From the NCBI RefSeq assembly GCF_030052815.1, contig NC_079501.1, positions 82,843,979 through 82,907,978 of the forward strand: 64,000 nt of DNA, in the 5' to 3' direction. Source of the DNA: Hevea brasiliensis. Taxonomy: Eukaryota; Streptophyta; Magnoliopsida; Malpighiales; Euphorbiaceae. Of this stretch, positions 9,986 to 20,929 are shown piece after piece (positions within the stretch are counted from its first letter, which is position 1; each line of letters begins with the position of its first letter). The notes under the pieces are model-generated. The model saw only the letters and a list, made by a program, of their open reading frames with translations. It did no database searches and had not been told where the DNA came from. The translations under genes and the position numbers were made by a program.

Positions 9986-10233
9986 CGCCTACAATAGCAT
10001 CTGGTAGTGCACCTAGTACCACATCTACCACTGCACCTACTATGATACCTACCACTACACCTGTTACAACATCAGGCACAACATTTGGTACTACCTCTAT
10101 TACAACACCTACTGTAAGTACCGGTGCGGCATCTCCTGTGATAGTATCTCCTTTGAGTTCCTCTACTCCAGGACCTAGTGTCTCTTCTACCTTGATGGTT
10201 TTCTCACCACTCAGCTTCTTGATGTCTAGATAA
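9969..10233 (+). pseudogene. Ser/Thr/Pro-rich reading-frame remnant
   Basis: An open stretch following a 3'-splice-like ATCTTCAG encodes a low-complexity run of Thr, Ser, Pro, Ala and Gly built from imperfect repeats of an ACCACATCTACCACTGCACC-like unit. It ends at TAG 10231. The frame can be opened back to ATG 9913, but the part before about 9970 looks like intron. I do not recognise the protein. Such low-complexity N-termini occur in En/Spm-type transposase genes, and a CACTA-like end lies downstream at 15373, but this link is inference. Confidence 0.35.
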
Positions 10234-11227
10234 AGGTAAAATTTCTTATTGCACCTAGACTTATATTAGTGTTGCACTTGGTTAAACTTGTGCCATTTGT
10301 CGTGCCTTGTGTGTAACACTCCTTACCCGATCTACAGTGTAGCCAAGCATGGAATGTCACATTCTGTGCTGGAGAACCTTGTTTTATTTTACTTTATTCA
10401 TCATTCATTTAGGTTTATCTCATTTAAATTGGATTATTTTTAAGCAGAGAAACTGCTAGAGTTTTCCCTGTTTTATTAAGATATGACCTGTTAATATCAG
10501 TCACCTATTTAAATAAGTTCATACCAAATCTCATATTTCCAAAATCATCTCATAATTTCAAAATCATAATCTCATTCATATTAGAAATTTTTTTGTTCCA
10601 AACATTTCCTCATATTGATCCATATCAAATTCAAGCTCATTTCATCCATGAAATTTATCAAATCCATTAATTTACATAATGTACAATTTATTATACAAAT
10701 CCATAATTTACATTACAAATTTAATGATTAATTATAATGTACAAAAGATACACTAATATGGCTTGGTGGACCTTACCAAAATGCACAGCTGAGAGGAGGT
10801 GACACAACATGACACTACTGCAGATCCGGTCTCCAAATCCCAGTCCGATGTTTACTGGGCTTTATCTTCAGTACCTACGCGAGGGAAAAATCCATTGCGC
10901 TAAGCATATCGTTTAGTGGTGCAATAATAAAATAAAAATAAATTGAACTAAATAAATAAAATAATTAATTTAGGTTGAAGTCTCATGAGAGATGCATTTC
11001 CAATTAATTATGATATCTTTTCACATTTCATAAATCTTTAATGTCAATTTGTTTAATTGGGATCTTTTCCATTCATTTATTTAGTATCAAACTTCTTAAC
11101 TCTTTTCAATGCTCAAGTAACTTATAACAAATTGACTGGTCTGGATATGCGAGTTTTACTAGCACTAGACACATTTGTGTCTCGGACTGTCATACCATGG
11201 GGCACATAATGTCAACCAGGTATACAA

Positions 11228-11352
11228 CAGAATGGCTAAAAAGCCATAATAGCAACAGAATGGCTTAAAACCATAATCGGGCATAAAGCCATATACAACA
11301 GAATGCAACAGAATGGCTAGAAGCCATAATCAACAGAACGGCTTAAAAGACA
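11228..11352 (+). repeat. Cluster of short hairpins in the solo LTR
   Basis: Repeated units such as ATGGCTAAAAAGCCAT, GGCATAAAGCC and ATGGCTAGAAGCCAT, separated by AACAGA-type spacers. Each can pair with itself. The same type of cluster lies at the equivalent place in the LTRs of Tekay-A (21888-22015 and 30167-30295) and Tekay-B (44277-44385). Confidence 0.65.
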
Positions 11353-13188
11353 TATTTAGTATTGCTAAACTCATCCGTTCTTGGCATGCCAATCTATCCA
11401 ACCCATACACAATGTTTAGGCACACATGGGCAACTAGTATCATTAAGTATTCACAATTCTCATTATTTCACTTCATGTACTATTTATTGTTCATAGCATT
11501 GTCATTCCATTTATGATGGGAACATAAGTCCAAATTACATATTCATATAATTTATGTGTTCCTCAAACCATTTATGTTGAGTACAAATCACATTCCAAGT
11601 CATTTTATGAAGATTTCATGAATTCTAGAATTTGTGTTTTAACTTCCCCTAGCAATTTGGCCAAAATGCAGAATCCTATCGGCTATACTTCCTTCATGGA
11701 AGTTATTCTTTATTGTCTTAACTTTGAATCAGTTAATTTGAAGTTTTGTAGCTCTAGTTATGATCAAATCACTAAGTGCTATTCCAGGGTACTAAACCCT
11801 ACTCTTTCTTTATTTTCCAAAATTTCACCCAATTTTTCAACTAATATCCAAGCACCTTTGGCTTAGAATTGGCTTCAGGTCCCTCAAACAAAGTTTTAGA
11901 CCTTTGTCTTATAGTTCCAAATATTTTTGAATTACTTCAATTGGAGTTTTCTAGAAGAAGTTATGACCTATTAATTATCTTGAGGTCATAAGGTAATTGT
12001 GCAGGATTGCTGGAATTCCAACATTATCATTTCTAATTTGTTTTGAAAATTTTCCTAAGTTTCCTTAAGATCTGGGTTCTGGTCAAAACACAAAAGTTGT
12101 ACTTCTATGTCTTATGAGAATTTTGGCTTTGGAATTACTACATTTTCAATTTTGTAGCTTGAGTTATAGCATTTTTATCAAAACTGGTCAGTTGACCAAT
12201 TCCTCATATTTTCCAAGTTCAGTCTAGAATTCAGGCAGGTTTCTGGACCAAATTTATCTATCAATTTAGTTGAATTAGGTTCATAATTTGACTTTAAGTT
12301 CTTCATATGAAATGTTCTCCTATGGCTCAGGTTTCCATAAGTTCAAGAATCAGGCAAATTGGAGTTCCCTAGAGTGAGATATAACTAATTTACCAAGTAC
12401 TGTTCATTTGGTTATTCTGCCCAGGTCCAGAATTGCCATTCCAGATTCAAGGCTTAATTAGAGTAACCTATGGTCATTTTCTGGGTAGGCTTTCTTTATG
12501 AAAATTGTGGCATTATGTCTTAGATTTCATCTCCAATTGGTTTCACACTAATTGGAGCTATGTAACTCAACTTATGGCCATTCCAACCTACTGACCCCAA
12601 ACTGTCTAGCATCTGTTTTCACATACACCTCCTCCATTAATCCACAATTTCACCATTTCATCAACATTTTCCCAACATTCATGCATCCACAAGTCATAAT
12701 ATATGTTCAATTGTAACAAATATGAACTAGACAAAGAAAACCTTAATTCATACCAAACCCAAACTAGTTATCAAACTTCAAAAGTTCAAGAATTATTAGC
12801 ACTAATCTTGGTTTTCAAGTTCTCTTCAACTTGAAATCAACTTCAATCAACCCAAAACACTTGATTCACTTCTTTGAGCTGTCAACCAGATTTTTCCCTT
12901 CACTATTCCTTCCAATTTTCTTGAATTTCTTGCTTAATTCTTTGACTTCAAGCCTTGATGTAAGTTTTTCTTTCAATTTCTAAGAATTTTGGTCAAGAAA
13001 TTTGGGTGGTTTGGAAGCTTAAGCAAGCTTCAATGGATGATTTGTAAGAGAGAAAGGGAGAGTGGGACGGCAAGACTTTGGGCAGAAAGGAAAATCTGTT
13101 TTGTTTTGATAATTATAAGATATTTATGTTATTCTAAATGTTAAATAATATATTTGTCTTATTAGGCAATTTATTTCTAGTTAATTAT

Positions 13189-13670
13189 TTTTAAAATTGT
13201 AATTAAATTTCAATCTTCCATCCATATCTTTCATGCATATATATATACTCTTTTCTAATTAATTAAGGTCCACTTCAATACTTAAATTTCATTTAATTCA
13301 TGTAATACTTTTGGCCAAAAGTCAGCTCTCCAAGTCAAATGACCAAAATGCCCTTCATTGACCATGGTTTGTCTTTACCGATTAGCATTAGTTTCTTTGC
13401 ATTTTCTTGACATTTTCATTTCCATTAAATTTTTAAAATTGTAATTAAACTTCAATCTTCCATCCATATTTTTCATTCATATATATATACTCTTTTCTAA
13501 TTAATTGAGGTCCACTTCAATACTTAAATTTCATTTAATTCATGTGATATTTTGGTTAAAAGTCAGCTCTCCAAGTCAAATGACTAAAATGCTCTTCATT
13601 GACCATGGTTTGTCTTTACCGATTAGAATTGGTTTCTTTGCATTTTCTTGACATTTTCATTTCCATCAAC
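13189..13670 (+). repeat. Tandem duplication of about 240 bp in the solo LTR
   Basis: Two adjacent units, 13189-13430 and 13431-13670, each starting TTTTAAAATTGTAATTAAA and ending CATTTTCATTTCCAT, differ at a modest number of positions. The unit is not duplicated in the Tekay-A or Tekay-B LTRs. Confidence 0.8.
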
Positions 13671-13997
13671 CCCTTAATTAAGTCCTAAATAAATGTCTCG
13701 CTGGGTTCCTCATGAGTTTGGAGTGGCAACTGAATTCACAGTTGCTTCCAAGTTGCTTCCCAGTGAGGTCACTCATCACTATCGGCTTATACTCATTTAA
13801 CCCATTTGCACTTCATTTCTTTCATTTTCCTTTAACTTTACTTGATCTTTATTCAACCAATTTATGACTCCTCACTCTAGTTTAAGTATGGTTCTAGATA
13901 TTCTGGCTGTCCAAACAGACGTTAGTCATCGGAATAGTAGAATGTACAGAACTACCTAAAGTGCGGGCATTACATTGTGATTCTGTGTTTCCTTGCA

Positions 13998-14100
13998 GGT
14001 TGTGTTTGTTACTTTTTCTGAAGATTGGCCTTTATCTAGCAGGCCAATTTTTTGCTCCTTCCCAATGCAAGGAAATTCTATCAAAATTTTTTCTGACTAG
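13998..14100 (+). pseudogene. Possible terminal exon after the solo LTR insertion
   Basis: After TTCCTTGCAG (a good 3' splice signal) an open stretch runs for about 34 codons to TAG 14098-14100, just before the AT-rich array. It would belong to the same interrupted unit as the Ser/Thr-rich frame on the other side of the solo LTR. I do not recognise the sequence. Confidence 0.25.
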
Positions 14101-15373
14101 GTATTGTCATTGTTTTTTGTAAGTAAATTTTTTAAGCTTTTAAATATGTTGGTAGGTAATTTATTTTAAAATTTTGTTTTTTTTTTATTTTTTTTCTCAA
14201 TATTCTCGATCAAATATGAGTTAATTGGTAATTACCGATGAAGAATTTTTTATAGGTAAAATTTTTTAAGCTTTTTAATTTTTTTTTTCTTAATATTATT
14301 GACCAAATACAACTTTATTGGTAATTACCAACAAAATATTTTCATAGGTAATTTATTTTAAAATTTTATTTTTTATTTTCTTCTTAATATTACCTATGAA
14401 AAATGAATTTATTGATAATTACCTACCATATTAAGTGGTAGGTAAAATTCTTTCATTCTTTTAATTTTTTAATTTTCTTCTTAATATTACTGGTGAAAAA
14501 CAAGTTCGTTAGTAATTACTGATGACGTATTTTTGTAGGTAATTTATTTTATAATTTTATTTTTATTTTCTTTTCAATATTACTGACCAAATATGAGATT
14601 ATTGGTACCATCGAAAAATATTCATAGGTAAAAATTTTTAAGCTTTTTGAATTTTTTTTATTTTCCTTTAAATATTAGTGACCAAATACTAATTTGTTAG
14701 TAATTACCTACGAAAGGTGTTCATAGGCAATTTATTTTAAATTTTATTTTCTATTTTCTTTTTAATATTATTGCCCAAATATGAGTTATTGGTAATTAGC
14801 GACGTATAAATTTTTATAGTTAACATTTTTTAAGCTTTTTAATTTTTTTTTATATTTTTTTCTTAATATTACTGATTAAATACTAGTTTTTTGGTAATTA
14901 CTAATGAAATATATTTAATTTTAATTTATAATTTTCTTCTTAATATTACTTACTAAATATAAGTTTGTTGGTAAGTACCGATGAAATATTTTATAGGTAA
15001 AATTTTTTAAACTTTTTAACTTATTTTATTTTATTTTTAATATTACTTTCCAAATATGAGTTGTTCATTAATTATCAATGAGTATTTTGTCAGTATATTT
15101 TTCAGTTGGTCGCTAACTTTGTCACCATTATTTGGAGCTACATTTACCTACGAAATTACATCATCAACAAAGGTTTCTTTAGTAATTAATCGATAATTTT
15201 GTCAGTTAAAATTTTCATTAGTAATTACTTGGTAATTTTGTCAGTTAAAATTTATTTAATTTTTAATTCTCTTAGCTATTTCATTGGTAAATCGTCAATA
15301 AATTAATGATAATTACCAATGAAATTTTGTGATTGGTAATTTTTGTAGCTATTATTTAAATTTCTTGTAGTGA
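14101..15373 (+). repeat. AT-rich degenerate repeats ending in a CACTA-like terminus
   Basis: Degenerate units of roughly 120-140 bp repeat the order TATAGGTAAAATTTTTTAAGC, TTCTTAATATTACTGACCAAATA and TTGGTAATTACCGACGAAA. The word GGTAATTACC is a perfect 10-bp palindrome and recurs in several units. The region ends TTTCTTGTAGTG (15362-15373), the reverse complement of CACTACAAGAAA, a typical end of CACTA (En/Spm) transposons, which also carry subterminal repeats. I read it as the right subterminal region of a CACTA-like element. No matching left end is seen in the window. Confidence 0.4.
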
Positions 15374-16740
15374 TATATATTAGTAATGGCAATTAACAAT
15401 ATAAAAATTCATTTCTAAACTGTATTTTTTGAGATATTCCATTGCTAATATGAATTGGCAAAGGAATTTTTGAAATTAAACTGTGTTCTCCATTAGCAAC
15501 AAAAGTTTTAAGAATAATAATGGAAAAATCTGTTGCTAAATTGTGCTTTTTTGTAGTGCCTTATGAAATAATATTTGTAGGAAAGTAATTAATAATCTTT
15601 TTAGAAATGAAAATTTAATTTGATTGTGATAGGCATATAATTATTTTAAAATTTATTACAAATTTATTTTGCATTTAACATAATTAACTAAAAATATTGT
15701 TATTAACAAAATTATATTTTGAGTTTTGAAAATGTAAAACATAGAAAATAAATATTAAATTATATCATTAAAATAAAATAATTAATAATTCCAGGTAAAA
15801 CGACTCATTTAAATATATAATTGTTTGCCTGAAACAACTTGGCTATCAAATTGTTTAAGAAATGTAGATGTGCCAGATACTCAGTATATCTGTTATGTGC
15901 TTTTCTGACTTCTACAAAATGTTTGTGGGAATTTGAGTATACTGAATACACTTTTGTCAAAATCTCACTTAGAACAAACAATTAAAGTAACAGAAATTGT
16001 GTTGATTGCTGGAAAGTTAAGTACAAGCTTGAAAAATTAAGCGTAAGTTTTGAAAAATTAAAATACAAATAAAAATAAAGATAGATAGACTGCTGAAGTC
16101 TGTCTTGTTGTTGTTAAATTGGTTGATTTCGAACGCTATACAGCAAAATGTATTTATAGTTGTACTTGGAATATTCCAAAACCAGCACTACTCCTTGCTC
16201 GCATGTCTCAACAGTTACACAACTGTTATCCATGATTTTGCTAACTACTGGTTACCTCCTTTGTGGCAGGTAACCTCCACTATGACCAAATAACTTCTTC
16301 CGCTAGTTTAATTACTCTTCTCCAATAAATATCTTAATCACCACCAAAATAATTTAGCAAAATTTATTTCGGGCCTCTTAATTAAATTAATAGAATAAAA
16401 TTAATTAAATTAACTTTACAAAACATTAATTTAATTAACCATGGGCCTAAAAATAATTAAAGAACTAATTAAATTATTTTGATGCAAATAATTGCCCCTT
16501 GCACATAGATTGGCTAGTAAGGCCATTGTAATGTGGACAATTGATTTCCTTAAGACCTTGAACCTCTCTTGTTCCTCTGTTAAAATTGACATAAAGTCTA
16601 CTTCCTCTGTTGAGAATTTAATTTGAAGTAGAATTCAATCTTTAATGAAGTTTCTTAATCCCTATAAACTTCTTATCAAAGTCAAATTAGCTTTACCTTC
16701 CCGAGGCCATTATGATTCTTCTAAAAAAAAAATCCATTTC
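15374..16740. other. AT-rich sequence without a supported gene
   Basis: At 15541-15558 GTGCTTTTTTGTAGTGCC resembles a second transposon end (CACTACAAAAAAGCAC on the minus strand), with a nearby TAGCAACAGATTTTTCC pattern seen in small inverted-repeat elements. At 16150 the minus strand has CTATAAATACA followed downstream by a promoter/leader-like CT-rich region, possibly an LTR remnant of a copia-type element. Nothing here is firm. Short open frames have no domains. Confidence 0.3.
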
Positions 16741-17049
16741 TCTCACTATTCACTTACTGCAACTACTCTTCTTGCTCATGTCTATTAAACCCATCATCTA
16801 AACTCATCATCCACCTTCTAAAAATCATAACTCATAAAAACCCATGACTCTTTTCCTCTCCTCTCTTTCTTCTTCTTTTTTCAGCGCACTTTCACTTCCA
16901 CTAGGTGATTCTTGCACTCACCATCGTGTTTTGACTGACGCCATTTCTTCACCAGCCATTCTTGCTGGCATTACCACCCATCATCGGTAACCACCACACT
17001 GTCAATCCTTAGAAGCCCCTTACACAATTTGCACGCCATCTAGCCATAT

Positions 17050-17372
17050 CCGATGCCACTCAAGGTATTTTCTCAACTCCAATTTTCAATTTTATGCTTT
17101 CTTTTGTACCAATCTTGGCTGTAATAGCCATTTCTTGGTGTTTATGTGTTGTTGATTTGGAGAAAATTTGAGAGGATCTTGGGATAATATGAAAGAACTT
17201 ATAGGTGCTGTGAGTTTTATTGTCTTAGGAATGAAATTAGTACCGTAATGCCAAATGGGCTTTGTTTGTGCACTTGAAACATGTTGGATAATCTAGTTAC
17301 AATTGTGCTTATCTTCAGATTTTATACTGTCAATATGTCATCTATTGCACTTGCCATAGCACCTAGCGTTAA
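17050..17372 (+). repeat. Direct repeat copy 2
   Basis: Second copy of the segment at 9648-9985. Upstream (about 16860-17049) is a CT-rich leader-like stretch not present in copy 1 because Athila-1 sits there. The unit starts CCGATGCCACTCAAG|GTATTT and ends near ATCTTCAG, consistent with a short exon and intron. It is cut off at about 17372 by the Athila-like LTR that follows. Confidence 0.5.
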
Positions 17373-18430
17373 TGTGGACTCACCATAGGTGCACGTGTCA
17401 TTCAAGTAGTATAGAAAAAAGATATCATTCTCATGAAAAGTTGTGTTTTCAATAGAATTTTGATGTAAAATAAACTATATTAAATTGTAATATAATCAAA
17501 CAAACAAGAGAAATTGAGAATTTAAAGTTTAGAATATGAAAATGCAAAGCTCAATGCAACAAATGACTAATTTAATCATTGACTAAAAAAAGAAAATAAG
17601 ACTATTAATAATGAAAATTGATAAAATGAGATTTAACTAAGCACTCAAAAGTAAAATTTCAAACAATAATTGTAAAAAACGAATTCAGAGTTAAGGGTTC
17701 AATTTCAAGTTAATTTGGGATTTTACCTGGCTAGCCCAATTTATAAAATCTATGAGTTTAAAGGAGATCAATTCTACAATCCTTTGAAATCTCTTTTAAA
17801 TCCTACTTTTGCGGAGTTTAAAATTAACCAAGACCTGTTAAATTCTTTAATCAATCTATAAAACCCTCTTAATTCTTAGTCTATTTCTATATCTAATTTA
17901 ATTAAGTCTATTTTCTTGATTATCGATTACTTAGTTTTTTCCTTTTGATCCTTCAACCGAGGATTAAGAACATAACTTAATGGAGCCCTATATTAAGCAT
18001 GTCATTGAGCACACAAGAAATGTATTAAACCTCATAAATTTCATTAAATTGAGATTAACTAAGTTCAAATCCACAAAAATAACTTAAATATTACATCCCC
18101 AAATTCAGAATCTAAGAAAACTACTCACAATCTATGTTTAAAATAAGAGAGTCTAGGCAAAAAAAGAAATAAAACATGAAAAATAAACTAAAACTAAAGA
18201 AACCCGATGTGTGGCATGAAGAAATGATGAAGAAGAAGAAGAATCTAAGCTTTAGCAGACAAAAATGGCATGCTATTGCTTTTTTCTCTCTCCTTCCTTT
18301 AATTGTTTCTTCCTCTCTTAAAAAAGGTGATGTAAGAAAGCTTCTATATCCCCTGAAAAAATCTTAAAATAGGCTAAAAATGGTCTGAAATAAAGTCATT
18401 GCACGTGTGTAATGATTTGCCACATTACCA
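17373..18430 (-). repeat. Athila-4: partial Athila-like LTR
   Basis: Read on the minus strand, this stretch has the same order of landmarks as the Athila-1 LTR 3' half: an (A)GTTAATTTTAAACTCC region and, near its end, a word close to CATGAGAATGATATC followed by a GACACGTGCACCT stretch. It begins on the plus strand with TGTGGACTCACC after GTTAA. Its other end is missing; Athila-3 starts at 18431. I infer that Athila-3 inserted into this LTR and that the rest lies beyond the right end of Athila-3, outside the window. Confidence 0.5.
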
Positions 18431-20329
18431 TGATGCTTGCCGAATACACCAATTAAAAATACTTTACATAAACTACTTGTATGTTGAGTAAGTAGAGGTC
18501 GATCCCACAGGGAATGAGTAAATACAAACAAGAAAACAGATCTTAGAGACACAAATAAACAAAAGGAACTTAAAATAGACAAAATAAATATCTAATTTAT
18601 CAAAATGAAAATGCAAAGAAAAATAAAAAGGTTGGGGGGGGGGGGGGGGTTTGATTTGTATTTGCTAAATTACTGAAGCTAAACTAATAACGCTAGAATA
18701 TAAACTAAGACTAATGACACTTATAAATACTCAACATAACCAGATTATAATAAATTCAGTAGAGAAAAGATATCCACCATGTAACATGTATTAATCATTG
18801 ACTAAAGATGCAAATTTATTTAATTGAGTAAATTGGTTATAGAAGTTAACAACTTCCTTATCTTTCCTTATAGATTAGATTAACTAGGAAGTTCTCTATA
18901 ATTAATCCCTTACAATCACACTCAATCTAAGACTAAAGCAACTTATAATTAAGTTTAATGGTAGCATTAATCATTAGAAAGACATCCCAATTCAAGGTAA
19001 CAAACTCATTCAGCATGATTCATTTAACCTAGACACTCATCTTTATAATAAAATAAATCATTATGTGCTACTTATAGTCAGATTATTCAAGCTATTATGT
19101 ACTCAAATTATCTTAACTTACCAATATGTTTTCATGCATAATTAATTAGTTGGACATTCTAACTAATCATACATTCAACATTCATAACATAAACCAAAAG
19201 AAAAGTGATACTCAATATAGAACAAATCTGGATTTTATTAAACTCAAATCAGAGTCTCATGGTAATATGTTCCATGGCTTCAACTATCTCCTTACCGAAT
19301 TACAAAACTACTCACACATAACTAAGAATATTAAACATAAATAAATTAACAAAAGAAGAGATAAAAGCTTGCTACCCCTTTTAGAAGTAATTTGAATAAC
19401 TTGAATCTGATGTTGATGATGATGCTACACACTCCAAAGGATATAAAGCACTCCACAAACCAAAAGAAGAAGAAATCACACCAACAACTAGATCAAGCAG
19501 TTGATATCTTTGAGTGCACAAAGAGGAAATTTGGCCACTATGAGTAGAAGAGAATTCAATTCTCTAGATCTATATTTTGGACCCTTTTTATGGATAAAAA
19601 TAGGTTAACTAAGACTGTAGATCTAATTTGAAAGTCCTAATTGCATTCTGACTTAAAACTCTCTCAAGAATCTGAGTTAAAGTAAGAAAACATATTAAAA
19701 ATAACTCTCCTTGCATAAATCTGTCACTTGCATGACCTTGGAGACCCACATACCTCTATTTTATTTATTTTGGTCCTTAAATAAAATAACTAAACCTACC
19801 AATTAAGGCCCTAACTCCTGGTCCTACATAACTAACCATAAGGAGCCTAAACACACTCAACATGTGATCTTCAATGTAATCTGGCCCAATTGCACTCATT
19901 TTTCTTATATTACCTCAAAATATATCAACTAAGGTCCATATAAGCCCACAAGGTTGGATTCACACTTTAAATAGTGGATCATATAAAAGCTCTATTAAGG
20001 CTATCCAAAGAAGCTCAATATGGATTGATGTCTAATTCTATTTATTTTCACCATTAGCCTCCAAATACAATGAATAAGATACCTCTAAGCCCATTTTGTC
20101 TTTGGCTAAGTCTTCATCAAAATCACAGCTCCTTTTGTCTTAAAATGCTTGATGTGTGTTTTGCTTCTTTTTGTGTTCAATTCAACTCTTTATGCTTCAT
20201 AAACTCTTACATGCTCTTGTAAACACCTAATAGCATAAAAATAGGCAGTAACAAGCTAATTAAACATTAAATAAATTCAAAAGACTAACTATACAATGAT
20301 AAAGATAAGACATTTTTAAGCAACTACCA
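18431..20329 (-). repeat. Athila-3 3' LTR (1899 bp, minus strand)
   Basis: On the minus strand it starts TGGTAGTTGCTTAAAAATG directly after a polypurine tract and ends ...TATTCGGCAAGCATCA. The word ATTCCCTGTGGGATCGACC near 18500 is the Athila LTR landmark. A C16 run (G16 on the plus strand, 18634-18649) lies in its 3' third. TACCA at 18426-18430 would be its target duplication if the partner lies to the right of the window. Confidence 0.75.
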
Positions 20330-20369
20330 AATTCCTCCACACTTAGCTTTTGGTCGTCCTCGATCAAAA
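20330..20369 (-). other. Athila-3 polypurine tract and hairpin
   Basis: Minus strand: TTTTGATCG-AGGA-CGACCAAAA (plus 20348-20369) forms a 9-bp stem with one A-C mismatch and an AGGA loop. It is followed by GCTAAGTGTGGAGGAATT ending at the LTR. This is the same module as at 8011-8050 and 41133-41171, with a different stem sequence. Confidence 0.7.
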
Positions 20370-20929
20370 CTAACTAAAACCTAAAACATTGACTCTATCT
20401 AATCTTCCCATAAACATCTGAACCATACACAGTATAGGCATGAGCAAAGCCAAGCTCTCAAAGTGTCATAAATATCATGAACATATTTACTTAATAAACA
20501 TTAGGACTTAACTTAATATAGCAATCTCATCAAAAAGCTAAGCATGCCATAATAGTAAATCTTCACTTGGTAGAATAATCTCTCTATCTCTCATGTATTT
20601 AGGTATTGTGTTTACTCTCAAATTCAACTCAATGAAAATACACTACTATAAGCTTGCTTGTCCATCTAATCTCCACTATTTTGATCATAAGCATCATAAA
20701 TCAGAAGGTCTTCCATTTGGTTATAATGGGGTTAGGGACAAGGTATGGAACAAAGGATATATTAAGTTAAAGAACCAAAGAAATTAGTAGAGTATCGAAA
20801 ACTCCTTAATTCACAATATTAAACAAATACCAACTAGAATTCATCACATTACAAATAAGCTATTTTTTAGCTTCAACTTTCTTGTTCATACCTTTTCAAT
20901 AACAAAAAATTATAACAATTGATGTCCTC
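20370..20929 (-). mobile_element. Athila-3 internal, piece 1
   Basis: AT-rich 3' noncoding part of Athila-3, cut at 20929 by Tekay-A. The last five bases, TCCTC (20925-20929), are the target duplication and recur at 32611-32615. Short open frames have no domains. Confidence 0.7.

Larger units (their letters stand above)
10307..13979 (+). mobile_element. Solo LTR, Tekay-type, with TSD TTGTG
   Basis: The LTR (10312-13974, 3663 bp) begins TGTAACACTCCTTACC and ends GCGGGCATTACA. TTGTG flanks both sides (10307-10311 and 13975-13979). Its first about 40 bp and its GC-rich block near the 3' end (13730-13800) match the LTRs of Tekay-A and Tekay-B, more closely those of B. There is no internal region, so it arose by recombination between the two LTRs of a full element. 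Orientation is taken from TG...CA with the conserved TGTAACACTCC end first, which puts it on the plus strand. Confidence 0.85.

Noticed and set aside
16105..16293. 62-codon ORF in AT-rich filler
   Set aside because: No domain; overlaps a possible LTR promoter region on the other strand.
18176..18367. 63-codon Lys-rich ORF in the Athila-4 LTR
   Set aside because: A-rich low complexity inside an LTR-like segment; no sign of selection.
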